Part shown: in pieces, positions 32,928 through 42,025 of the stretch
Layout: each line of letters begins with the position of its first letter
Numbering within the stretch: the stretch's first letter is position 1
DNA from: Adenophora triphylla var. japonica
Taxonomy: Eukaryota > Streptophyta > Magnoliopsida > Asterales > Campanulaceae
Direction: 5' to 3'
NCBI GenBank assembly: GCA_022495995.1
Contig: JAFEMH010000734.1
Coordinates: 1-64,000 of the forward strand
DNA: 64,000 bases
Made by a program: the position numbers and the translations under genes
Notes under the pieces: generated by a model
Told to the model about the DNA's origin: nothing
Databases searched by the model: none
Seen by the model: the letters and a program-made list of their open reading frames with translations, nothing else

Positions 32928-32966
32928 AATATCTCGCGCGAGACACGCCATTCCGCGCGAGATATT
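32928..32966 (-). promoter_or_regulatory. Palindrome pair upstream of Tat-1 TATA box
   Basis: TCTCGCGCGAGA at 32932-32943 is a perfect 12-bp palindrome. The whole 39 bp is also an inverted repeat with arms AATATCTCGCGCG and CGCGCGAGATATT. Two related units lie in the leader. Regulatory role inferred from position. Confidence 0.65.
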
Positions 32967-33265
32967 GCTCCTGTGGACAATTCTGTCCTTCCCTCGCTGT
33001 CTCGTATGCAGTTTAGTCCCAAACTAACGGTGGTTAGTCAAAACTTAACGAAACATGACGAAATGGTGGATTTCTACTTCTTGACTCAAAGCGAGACTTA
33101 GAGTGGTATAAATTTGATCCGATGTGTTCAGAATGGGGTGTCTACACCGCTCATGTCTTATGAGGATCGATGTGATCGAACTCATTGCCAACATAGTATA
33201 TTTATATGGGGTCACACGCATCGAACGAATTGTCAAAAATGGAGAATATGGATTTTTTGTACACA

Positions 33266-33468
33266 GGGGACGACTCGTCCCCAGGCCAGAACCAACTATT
33301 CCCTTGGCCTGGGACGAGTGTATCAGAGGATTTGTCCTAAGGGATGACTCGTCCCATAGGGGACGACTCATGCCCTGTATTTGTACTAACTATTCCCCGT
33401 AAAGGGGACGAATGTGTCTGAGGAAGTGTAGAAGGGGACGACTCGTGCCCTGGGGGACGAGTCGTCCC
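33266..33468 (+). promoter_or_regulatory. Palindromes upstream of copia-1 TATA box (5' LTR)
   Basis: GGGGACGACTCGTCCCC (33266-33282) and GGGACGAGTCGTCCC (33454-33468) are palindromes around a central mismatch or base. GGGACGACTCGT at about 33435 and ACGAGTCGTCCC at 33457-33468 form an inverted pair of 12-bp arms with a 10-bp spacer. The TATA box begins about 68 bp after the last arm. Confidence 0.65.
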
Positions 33469-33535
33469 GTCGGCGCTGGCAGATACGTAAATGACTTAAA
33501 ATTAGGATTTTCTCGATGGGAAAATATTTATAGCA

Positions 33536-33543
33536 TATAAATA
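33536..33543 (+). promoter_or_regulatory. TATA box of copia-1 5' LTR
   Basis: TATAAATA in GCATATAAATACTAACC; repeated in the 3' LTR at 40047-40054. Confidence 0.65.
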
Positions 33544-33970
33544 CTAACCCTTGGTTGCCCTAGCAGTCACACACACGTTTTTGGGTTTAGAGAAACACAA
33601 AAGAGTGAGTTTTCAATTGTGAATTGAGAAATCAAAACACCAATTCCATATTTTCTTCATTGATTGAAAGGAGTTTCAATCAAAGGATCTAGCAATCCAT
33701 CTAGAACTGTTCTAGGGTTGTTCAAGGCATGGATACACATAGAGGATCTTCGCAATTCAAGATCTAACGTTCGTGATTCAAGGATCGTTCATCAAGGATT
33801 CACAAGATCATCAATCTGGAGTTGGAACACGTTTATCAAAGACAAAAGCACACAAGGTTGGTTATTCTATTTCATCCTTCTTAATTAATCATCTAGAACG
33901 GATCCATGGCTCTGGGTTTTCGAGTTAATTTGCATTATTCCGCTGCGCATGGACCCTCGAAACCCAACAG

Positions 33971-33982
33971 TGGTATCAGAGC
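33971..33982 (+). promoter_or_regulatory. Primer binding site of copia-1 (initiator tRNA-Met)
   Basis: TGGTATCAGAGC starts two bases after the LTR end at 33969. It is the standard initiator-Met site of plant Ty1/copia elements. Confidence 0.9.
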
Positions 33983-34910
33983 CCCGTTCATGATGTTTAT
34001 TTTAGATAATCATGATAATTATATAATGTGATTATGTTAATTTTCATGATGAATATGATTTAGAATATGATTTTATATGGGATTTGCTTATGGAAGTAAT
34101 TGTATGTATTGATATGCCATGATTATGAATTGAATTATATGATTAATGTGATTAATCTAGAATATGGGATATCAATTTCATTAATATGATTATTGTAAAT
34201 TGATAAATTTCTAGGTCTTAAACAAATTGTTTGTTGTAGGGATTATGTTCATATTAAATGTGATTTTGCATGAATCATTAAACCCTAACTGATTAGAAAT
34301 TTTGATGTAAAGATCAAATGAGATTTGTGATGCATCATTCCATGTTCATAATTATGCTCATATAATTTTCATGAATCAATCTTGCCATGTTAATTGATAA
34401 ACATGAAAATTGAACCTTCATTGAAATGTGAGTTTGTTTATGCCACCCATTTTAAACGCCTGTGAGTACACGGATAGTTTTATGTAGGCTACGCCATAGC
34501 GAGGTACATTAATTCTATCTTTGTATGATCAAGATGAGGAAACGGAGATTCCTATACGTTTAAAATGGTTGAAATTAATTAGGCTATCAAAACAGTTTTG
34601 GGCCTAAGGCATAAGATGAGATTGAAACATGTGACATATGATGTCTATAATCTCATAAAGGATCTAAGAGTCATATGTAGATATGATTGATAAATGTTAT
34701 CTACCTTTTTATTTTAATTTTGAGCAGTCGTGCTATAGCCGACTTGAAATTAAATTAAAGTTGGGTTTTAGCCTATTAAATTATATTATGCATATTTGTA
34801 TAAGAAGGTTATATAATTTAGTGGGAGTATTTAAGAAATACGTTATTTAATCTCTTAAATAAAGTAGGTACTTATATGTGTTCATATTTGTTGCATATCT
34901 TTGTAGATCA
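33983..34910 (+). other. Copia-1 leader
   Basis: This 928-bp AT-rich leader has no gene. Parts of it (about 34455-34560) are clearly similar to the copia-2 leader at about 46010-46170 on the other strand. Confidence 0.7.
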
Positions 34911-36455
34911 ATGGCTGTAAACACTAATCAAACTCTGTCACTGCGATCAGTCCTTGAGAAGGACAAGTTGGAAGAGAATGGCAACAACTATGTGGATTGG
35001 ATCCGCAGTTTGAGAATTGTTCTCAAACAAGAAAGGAAGTTGTACATTCTCGATGGACCCGTTCCACCCGAGCCTGCTGCTAATGCAACCCGAGCTGAAA
35101 AGGATCAACATAAGAAGCATATGGATGATTCTATTGATGTTGGTTGCTTGATGCTCGCTACCATGTGTAAGGCCCTTCAAAAGGATCTTGAACACATGGA
35201 TGCTTATGATTTGGGAAATCATTTGAAGGAAATGTTCCAGTTGCAAGCACGTCAGGAAAGGTTTGACACCATGAAGGCTCTTCATTCATGCAAGATGATT
35301 GAAGGACAACCTGTTGGGCCTCATGTGTTGAAAATGAAGGGTCACCTCAAACATCTTGAGAGGCTTGGATATCCTATCCAGTTGGAACTGGCTACGGATA
35401 TGATATTGCATTCACTCCCTGAAAGTTATAATCAGTTTGTTATGAATTATAACATGAATGGGATGAATAAATCTCTGTCTGAACTGTATGGGATGCTTAA
35501 GAATGCAGAGAACAATATCGCCAAGAAAACCAATCAAGTGTTGATGGTGAATAAAGGAAAGGGGTTCAAGAAAATCAAGGTTAAAGCAAAAGTTGCTAAA
35601 CTGGAGGCAAAAGTTGCCGTTGTTGAGAAGCCTCAACCCAAATCCCAAAAGGATGCGGTGTGCTACCATTGCAAGGAAACTGGGCATTGGAGGCGTAACT
35701 GCAAGATTTATCAGGAAGGACTGAAGAAGAAGGGCAATGAGATTGCCATGACTTCAGGTATCTATGTGATATATATTCTACTTTCTACTTCTAGTTCTTG
35801 GGTATTAGATACCGGATGTGGATCTCACATTTGTTTAAATGTGCAGGGACTAAAGAATAGAAGGTCGCTCAAAGAAGGTGAAGTAGACCTACGTGTTGGA
35901 AATGGAGCAAGAGTTGCTGCATTAGCCGTAGGGACTTATGAAGTCACTTTACCTAGCGGACTAATATTAGTTTTGAATAATTGCTATTATATTCCGGATT
36001 TGAGCAGAAACATTATTTCAATTTCTTGTTTAGACAATGAAGGTTATAGTTTTCTTATTAAGAATAAGGAATTTTCTATTTACTTAAATGATGTGCTTTA
36101 TTGTATCGCAAAATCATTTAATGGCCTTTATGTCCTTGATGTTGAAAATAATGTTGAAAATATCTATCATGTTAATAAGAAATCTAAACCAAATAATGTG
36201 AACAACACATTTAAGTGGCATTGCCGTCTTGGTCACATAAATGAGAAACGCGTCTCTAAACTCCATAAAGATGGATATTTAGACTCATATGATTATGAAT
36301 CATATGATGTTTGCGAATCTTGTTTATTGGGCAAGATGACTAAAGCACCTTTTACTAAGAGTAGTGAAAGGGCTAGTGATTTGTTGGCTCTCATACATAC
36401 TGATGTATGTGGACCAATGAATAGCATTGCTAGGGAGGATTTCGGTACTTCATAA
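34911..36455 (+). CDS. Copia-1 gag, protease and integrase N-terminus (open frame ended by frameshift)
   Basis: The likely start is the ATG at 34911 (MAVNTNQTLSL); an upstream in-frame ATG at 34878 would add 11 residues unlike gag. Gag covers about residues 1-230. A CCHC zinc knuckle, CYHCKETGHWRRNC, is at 35661-35702, and the protease active site SSWVLDTGCGSHIC at about 35790-35832. The integrase HHCC finger (WHCRLGH ... CESCLLGK) is at about 36215-36335, and the core begins ALIHTDVCGPM. A one-base loss at about 36440 (TTC-GG instead of TTC-CGG) ends the frame at TAA 36453-36455 and cuts the polyprotein inside the integrase core. The frame is otherwise intact over 515 codons. Confidence 0.9.
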   Translation: MAVNTNQTLSLRSVLEKDKLEENGNNYVDWIRSLRIVLKQERKLYILDGPVPPEPAANATRAEKDQHKKHMDDSIDVGCLMLATMCKALQKDLEHMDAYDLGNHLKEMFQLQARQERFDTMKALHSCKMIEGQPVGPHVLKMKGHLKHLERLGYPIQLELATDMILHSLPESYNQFVMNYNMNGMNKSLSELYGMLKNAENNIAKKTNQVLMVNKGKGFKKIKVKAKVAKLEAKVAVVEKPQPKSQKDAVCYHCKETGHWRRNCKIYQEGLKKKGNEIAMTSGIYVIYILLSTSSSWVLDTGCGSHICLNVQGLKNRRSLKEGEVDLRVGNGARVAALAVGTYEVTLPSGLILVLNNCYYIPDLSRNIISISCLDNEGYSFLIKNKEFSIYLNDVLYCIAKSFNGLYVLDVENNVENIYHVNKKSKPNNVNNTFKWHCRLGHINEKRVSKLHKDGYLDSYDYESYDVCESCLLGKMTKAPFTKSSERASDLLALIHTDVCGPMNSIAREDFGTS

Positions 36456-38867
36456 CGTTCACTGGTGACTTATCTAGATATGGCTATGTCTATCTGTTGA
36501 AGTACAAATGTGAAGCATTTGAGATATTTAGAATATTTCAAAATGAAGTACAAAATCAACTTGGGAAAACTATTAAAACACTTCGATCCGATCGAGGTGG
36601 TGAATATTTAAGCCAAGAATTTGACGATCATCTTAAAAGTTGTGGAATCATTTCAGAACTTACTCCACCCGGAACACCATAATGGAATGGTGTGTTCGAG
36701 AGGAGAAATTGAACTCTATTAGATATGGTTCGATCGATGATGAGTCAAGTTGACCTTCCTATTTCTTTTTGGGGACATGCACTAGAAACAGCTGCTTTCA
36801 CACTTAATAGAGTCCCTACTAAATCGGCTCCTAAGACCCCACATGAGATGTGGCATGGAAGAAACCTAGTTTATCTTTCATGAAAATTTGGGGATGTGAA
36901 GCTTATGTAAAGAAATTGGTTTCTGAAAATAAGCTTGCACCCAGATCCGATAAATGTATTTTCGTTGGTTATCCTAAGGAAATGAAAGGATATCAATTTT
37001 ACAACTGATCCGAGAACAAAGTGTTTGTTGCTCGACATGGTGTCTTTCTAGAGAAAGAGTTTCTTTCTAAAGAAACTAGTGGGAGTAAAATTGATCTTGA
37101 AGAAATTCAAGAACCCGAAAATGACAAGGAACCAATAGTAGAGACGGAACCAAACTCACAAGCTGTTGTGGAACCGGTTCAAGATAGACAAGTTCTTCGC
37201 AGATCGGATAGGATACGATCCGAACCTGAGAGATATGGATTTCTCATGACGGAAAGTAATGAAGTAGAAATCATTGAGAATGATGAACCTACTTCCTATC
37301 AAGAGGCGATGTCCACTCCTGATTCGGACAAGTGGCTAGGATCCATGGAATTCGAGATCAAATCCATGTACGATAATCAAGTTTGGAACTTGATTGATCC
37401 ACCTGAAGGTGTAAAAACCATAGGGTGCAAATGGGTTTTCAAAAAGAAAACCGACATGGATGGGAAGGTACATACTTATAAGGCTAGGCTTGTTGCTAAG
37501 GGGTATAGGCAGATTCATGGTATTGACTATGATGAAACCTTTTCTCCGGTAGCAATGCTTAAGTCTATTAGAATCTTAATTACCATAGCCGCATATTATG
37601 ACTATGAGATATGGCAAATGGATGTCAAAACAACGTTTCTTAACGGAAACCTACTTGAGGATGTATACATGATACAACCTGAAGGGTTTTCGATCCAAAG
37701 AATTCTAATAAAGTGTGTAAGTTGCAGAGATCCATTTATGGGTTAAAGCGAGCTTCGAGGAGTTGGAATCTACGTTTTGATGAATCAGTCAAAGAGTTTG
37801 GCTTCATCAAGAACGAAGATGAGCCTTGTGTATACAAGAAAATAAGTGGGAGCATAGTACTATTTTTGGTGTTATATGTCGATGACATCTTACTCATTGG
37901 AAACAATGTTCCTGCACTTGAGACTGTCAAGTCCTGGTTAGGAAAATGTTTCTCAATGAAAGATATGGGTGAAGCGGCTTATATCATTGGTATCACGATC
38001 TATAGAGATAGATCAAGAAGGATGATTGGTTTGTGTCAAAGTACATATATTGACAAGGTCCTTAAAAGATTCTGTATGGAAAATTCTAAGAGAGGGAACT
38101 TGCCAATGGGACATGGCATTACTCTTAGCAAGACTCATTGTCCTAAGACAACTGATGAGCGAAAGAGGATGAGTGATATTCCATATGCTTCGACAATTGG
38201 GTCTATCATGTATGCCATGTTATGTACTAGACCTGATGTCTAGTATGCTCTGAGCATGACAAGTAGATACCAGTCTGATCCTGGTGAGAACCATTGGATA
38301 GCAGTCAAGAATATCCTTAAGTACTTGAGAAGAACTAAGGATTTATTCTTTGTATTTGGAGGAATGGAAGATGATCTGGTTGTAAAGGGTTACACAAATG
38401 CAAGCTTTCAAACCGACAAAGATGACTTTAGATCGCAGTCTGGGTTCGTGTTTATGCTAAATGGAGGTGCCGTTTGTTGAAAGAGTTCCAAGCAAAGCAC
38501 TGTTGCTGATTCTACAACCAAAGCCGAATATATAGCAACATCGGATGCAGCTAAGGAGGCGGTTTGGATCAAGAAGTTCGTTAGTGACTTAGAAGTAGTT
38601 CCGAGTATCACTAACCCGATAGAGCTTTATTGCGACAATAATGGTGCTATTGCCCAAGCAAAAGAACCAAGGTCACATCAACGATCCAAACACATTATGA
38701 GGCATTTCCACCTCATTCGAGAAATCTGTGAAAGGGAAGACGTCAAGATATGCAAGGTACCTACGGATGACAACATTGCGGACCCTCTCACCAAGCCTTT
38801 GCCACAAGCTAAACATGATGGTCATGTTAGGTCCATGGGTATAAGATACATGAATGATTGGGCCTAG
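36456..38867 (+). pseudogene. Copia-1 integrase core, reverse transcriptase and RNase H (broken)
   Basis: Integrase continues FITFTGDLSRYGY, LRSDRGGEYL and ELTPPGTP, then a stop where Gln is expected (36680), WNGVFERRN and another stop where Arg is expected (about 36710). Reverse transcriptase runs from EAMSTPDSDKWLGSMEFE through WVFKKKTD and DYDETFSPVAM. After a one-base loss near 37690 it goes on with YGLKRASRSWN and the catalytic YVDDI (37874-37888). RNase H holds KSSKQSTVADSTTKAEYIA after a TGA in place of Trp (38478), CDNNGAIAQAKEP and DDNIADPLTKPLP, ending at TAG 38865-38867. Three small deletions and about six stops. Confidence 0.9.
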
Positions 38868-38881
38868 TGCAAGTGGGAGAC
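38868..38881 (+). promoter_or_regulatory. Polypurine tract of copia-1
   Basis: TGCAAGTGGGAGAC directly before the TGTAGG start of the 3' LTR. The same AAGTGGGAGAC precedes the copia-2 3' LTR on the other strand (42011-42021). Confidence 0.85.
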
Positions 38882-40481
38882 TGTAGGTGTTAGTGCCCTA
38901 GGCCTATAGAGATAGACTTATATGTAATGTCATTATTCATTTATATAAGAGATTGTTATTATGATTATTATATATATTTGCATGTTTATTGTAATAATCG
39001 TGTCCCTAGTACTTATGAAGCACTAGTATGAAGTTTAATGGATAATCATGTGATGATTATATGTATAGGGATGCACATTAAATTCATGGGTACTTGTTAG
39101 AGAACAAGGTACTGGACTTGACCCATTATGAGACTTATGTCATGGTCGAATGTCATAATTAAATCTCATATAGTTATATCATTGATATCCTTTGACCTGA
39201 GATTATCATCGTCTTCCACTCGATGAATATTGTGTTTGATATAGTAACGTTATCTTTAATCGGATAACAATAAGGGCTATTATTGGCATGATAGGATTCT
39301 TGTTGGGAAGAATGATAAGTCAAGATGGAATTTTGTCCCTCGTAAAGAGAGATGTTTGCTAGGCCACTCGTAAGTAAGATTGATGATGTACATGGCCATG
39401 TCCGAATGAATTAATGTGATTAATATCATTCGATTGATCAATTTACTTGGTAACGAGAAAGCATTGAACAATATGAGTTGACGTGGACCATGACTCATGT
39501 TCAATATAACATCGTGTGATAATGGGATTGTGATATGTTCTATGTAGGAAATCGAACTTGTTATTATATTATTTGGGTAGGCATGATGGCTTGCTAGAGT
39601 CCGCTCATGTCTTATGAGGATCGATGTGATCGAACTCGTTGCCAACATAGTATAGTCCTATGAGGTCACACGCATCGAACGAATTGTCAAAAATGGAGAA
39701 TATGGATTTTTTGTACACAGGGGACGACTCGTCCCCAGGCCAGAACCAACTATTCCCTTGGCCTGGGACGAGTGTATCAGAGGATTTGTCCTAAGGGACG
39801 ACTCGTGCCTATAGGTACGACTCGTGCCCATATGGACGACTCGTGCCCATAGGGACGACTCGTGCCCATAGGGACGACTCGTGCCCTGTATTTGTACTAA
39901 CTATTCCCCGTAAAGGGGACGAATGTATCTGAGGAAGTGTAGAAGGGGACGACTCGTGCCCTGGGGGACGAGTCGTCTCGTCGGCGCTGACATATACATA
40001 AATGACTTAAAATTAGGGTTTTCTCGATGGGAAAATATTTATAGCGTATAAATACTAACCCTTGGTTGCCCTAGCAGTCACACACACGTTTTTGGGTTTA
40101 GAGAAACACAAAAGAGTGAGTTTTCAATTGTGAATTGAGAAATCAAAACACCAATTCCATATTTTCTTCATTGATTGAAAGGAGTTTCAATCAAAGGATC
40201 TAGCAATCCACCTAGAACTGTTCTAGGGTTCGTTCAAGGCGTGGATACACATAGAGGATCTTCGCAATTCAAGATCTAACGTTCGTGATTCAAGGATCAT
40301 TCATCAAGGATTCACAAGATCATCAATCTGGAGTTGGAACGCGTTTATCAAAGACAAAAGCACACAAGGTTGGTTATTCTATTTCATCCTTCTTAATTAA
40401 TCATCTATAATGGATCCATGGCTCCGGGTTTTCGAGTTAATTTGCATTATTCCGCTGCGCATGGACCATCGAAACCCAACA
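38882..40481 (+). repeat. Copia-1 3' LTR (complete, 1600 bp)
   Basis: TGTAGGTGTTAGTGCCC to CCCAACA, with TATA box at 40047-40054. The second half matches 33147-33969. Confidence 0.92.
39788..39885 (+). repeat. 19-bp minisatellite in copia-1 3' LTR, five units
   Basis: Five units of about GGGACGACTCGTGCCCATA follow each other before CTGTATTTGTAC. The 5' LTR has only two units at the same place (about 33338-33375). Confidence 0.9.
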
Positions 40482-40490
40482 GTATTTATA
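40482..40490 (-). promoter_or_regulatory. TATA box of Tat-3 LTR, hit by copia-1
   Basis: The minus strand reads CTATAAATAC across 40491-40482; copia-1 ends at 40481. The expected copia-1 target duplication is GTATT (40482-40486), whose left copy is outside the window. Confidence 0.65.
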
Positions 40491-40507
40491 GGCCCAGAAA
40501 CTGGACA

Positions 40508-40638
40508 AAGAGGTCTGCACGGATCCACCTTGCTTTGCAAGGTGGTCCGTTCGGACTCGAAATTAATCAGTCCTTGCCTGGCTTCCTTGATTAATATTTG
40601 GGAGTTTTTTCCTTGTGACAAACAGGTCCGTGCAGACC
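40508..40638 (-). promoter_or_regulatory. Palindromes upstream of Tat-3 TATA box
   Basis: GGTCYGYRCRGACC-type near-palindromes at about 40512-40525, 40550-40558 (GTCCGTTCGGAC core) and 40625-40638; one more lies beyond copia-2 at 48514-48527 (GGTCCGCACGGATT). They sit 20-170 bp upstream of the TATA box in Tat-3 sense. Confidence 0.6.
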
Positions 40639-40641
40639 TAT

Positions 40642-40646
40642 CAAGC
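40642..40646. repeat. Target site duplication of copia-2, left copy (CAAGC)
   Basis: CAAGC precedes the TG of copia-2; identical bases follow its other end at 48502-48506. Confidence 0.92.
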
Positions 40647-41044
40647 TGTTGGGTTTTATGGGTCCATGCGCAGCAGAATAAGCATCTAAATAACACAAAA
40701 CCCAATCCCTAAGATCCGTTCTATACGATTAAATTGAATTTCTATGAGATAGAATTTACCAACCTTAATTGCTTTCCGGTCTTGAGCTATTGAACAATTT
40801 GTCAGTGTGATTTGAATCACAATCTTCGATCTTCAAAACCCTTTGAATCTTCGGATTGAAACTCTCGGCCTTGATCATCAAACGAGCGAAGACCCTCTAT
40901 TTTTGTATCCACACGTAAGAATGAACCAAGAACGGTTCTTGAGGATTGCTAGATCCTTAAACTTTAGGAAGAATATTGAGAGAACTTTTGTTATGATTTT
41001 CTTGAGAAAATTTGGCTAGACTGATTAGGGTTTACAGAATCTAA

Positions 41045-41052
41045 TATTTATA
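41045..41052 (-). promoter_or_regulatory. TATA box of copia-2 LTR (3' copy)
   Basis: TATAAATA on the minus strand; the same site is in the 5' LTR at 47543-47536. Confidence 0.6.
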
Positions 41053-41120
41053 CTACATTAGTATAGGTATTAGTTTCCTAATCGTATTAGGAAAGTCTGT
41101 CAAACCGCCTTAGACATTGA

Positions 41121-41165
41121 GTGTCGCACGACTTAGGACTCAATACGTCTAGTTCTGTCGCGCGG
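41121..41165 (-). promoter_or_regulatory. Palindrome pair upstream of copia-2 TATA box
   Basis: AGTGTCGCACGACT and CTGTCGCGCGGC, about 20 bp apart. In the 5' LTR (47610-47655) the second reads CTGTCACACGGC, with CG steps lost. Related palindromes occur in the leader at 46798-46906. Confidence 0.6.
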
Positions 41166-42010
41166 CTACACAAGTCATTTCAGGAACTCTCAATCATTCT
41201 TCCTTTGATTTAACCAATTCATTCTAGTTGTGTGTGACCCAATAGGATTATATTATGTTGGCAATGAGCTCGATCATGTCGACCCTCATAAGACATAAGC
41301 GGACTCTAGCAAGCCATTATGTCTACCCAAATAATATAACGTAAGAGTTCACGTTTCCAAGGGTACACTTCCATTTCTCCCTTTGTCTCACGATGTTATA
41401 TTGAACACAAGTCATGGTCCACGCCAACTTGTATCTGTTCAATGCTTTCTCGATCTTTAGTATAATGATAGTCCAATCATAATGGGGTGTGGCCACACCC
41501 TTTCATCATTATGACTCATCGAGGGGCCCAAGCAAAACATCTCTCTATCGAGGGACAAATTCCATCTTGACTTATCATCCTTCCCATCATGAATCCGATC
41601 ATGCCAAAGATAGCCTTTATAAATATCGTGTTAAGATATCGTTTAACTAAAATCAAACATGACTTTCATCATATGTAAGGTCATGATAATCTCAGGTCTA
41701 GGAACTAAATGAAGTGACCATATGAGATTTAATTATGACATTTGACCATGACATAAATCTCATATGGGTCAAGTCCAGTCACTTGTTCTCTAACAAGTAC
41801 CCATAATTTCAATGTGCATCCCTATGCATATAATCATCATATGATTATCCATTGACAATTATACTAATTATTCTCTTAATAATCAGGGACGGAGATTATT
41901 ACAACAAATATGCAAACTATATAATAATCAAATAATAAACTTAAACGATAAAGATGATACATAACGGTTTTCAGTTAAACATAACTAAAGCCTAAGGCAT
42001 TACACCAACA

Positions 42011-42025
42011 GTCTCCCACTTGCAC
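42011..42025 (-). promoter_or_regulatory. Polypurine tract of copia-2
   Basis: The minus strand reads GTGCAAGTGGGAGAC directly before TGTTGG of the 3' LTR. Confidence 0.85.

Larger units (their letters stand above)
1..33146 (-). mobile_element. Tat-1: Ty3/gypsy Tat-lineage retrotransposon, minus strand, split by Tat-2
   Basis: Reading the minus strand from 33146 downwards gives LTR, primer site, gag, protease, G-patch-like motif and the start of reverse transcriptase. After a gap (27004-3868) filled by Tat-2 come the rest of reverse transcriptase, RNase H, a second archaeal-type RNase H and integrase. The dual RNase H and the TGTAGACACC LTR start fit the Tat lineage of plant Ty3/gypsy elements. 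The 3' LTR is not in the window, so the element runs past base 1. Its 5' LTR lies directly against a truncated copia-1 LTR, so Tat-1 inserted into copia-1. The reading frame has several single-base indels and stops, so this copy is not autonomous. Confidence 0.93.
32178..33146 (-). repeat. Tat-1 5' LTR
   Basis: On the minus strand it starts TGTAGACACCCC at 33146 and ends ...CAATGCTCA at 32178, 969 bp, followed by the primer site. The outer junction touches a copia-1 LTR at internal position 720 of that LTR, which fixes the edge. The partner LTR is outside the window. Confidence 0.85.
33147..33969 (+). repeat. Copia-1 5' LTR, right-hand part
   Basis: CCGCTCATGTC at 33147 matches 39601 in the 3' LTR, and similarity continues to ...CCCAACA at 33969. 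The minisatellite near 33340 has two units against five in the 3' LTR. Confidence 0.92.
33147..40481 (+). mobile_element. Copia-1: Angela-like Ty1/copia retrotransposon, 5' LTR cut by Tat-1
   Basis: It has a truncated 5' LTR, an initiator-Met primer site, gag-protease-integrase-RT-RNase H in Ty1/copia order, a polypurine tract and a full 1600-bp 3' LTR ending ...CAACA at 40481. The first 719 LTR bases are missing because Tat-1 inserted there; they should lie left of the window beyond Tat-1. Protein blocks (VLDTGCGSHIC, WHCRLGHINEKR, FLEKEFLSKE) fit the Angela/BARE-1 branch. It landed at the TATA box of the Tat-3 LTR. Confidence 0.93.
40482..40646 (-). repeat. Tat-3 3' LTR, part 2 (TATA region)
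   Basis: It carries the TATA box TATAAATA on the minus strand (40490-40483), directly at the copia-1 edge. It also carries CG-rich palindromes (GGTCTGCACGGATCC 40512-40526; GGTCCGTGCAGACC 40625-40638). The two stretches with CCACCTTGC and GCAAGGTGG around 40525-40545 form a larger inverted repeat. It ends at the copia-2 target duplication. Confidence 0.8.
40647..42010 (-). repeat. Copia-2 3' LTR
   Basis: Minus strand TGTTGGTGTAATGCC (42010) to ...CATAAAACCCAACA (40647). TATA box on the minus strand at 41052-41045. Palindromes with GTCGCACGAC and GTCGCGCGGC cores at 41121-41165, upstream of the TATA box. Confidence 0.93.
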
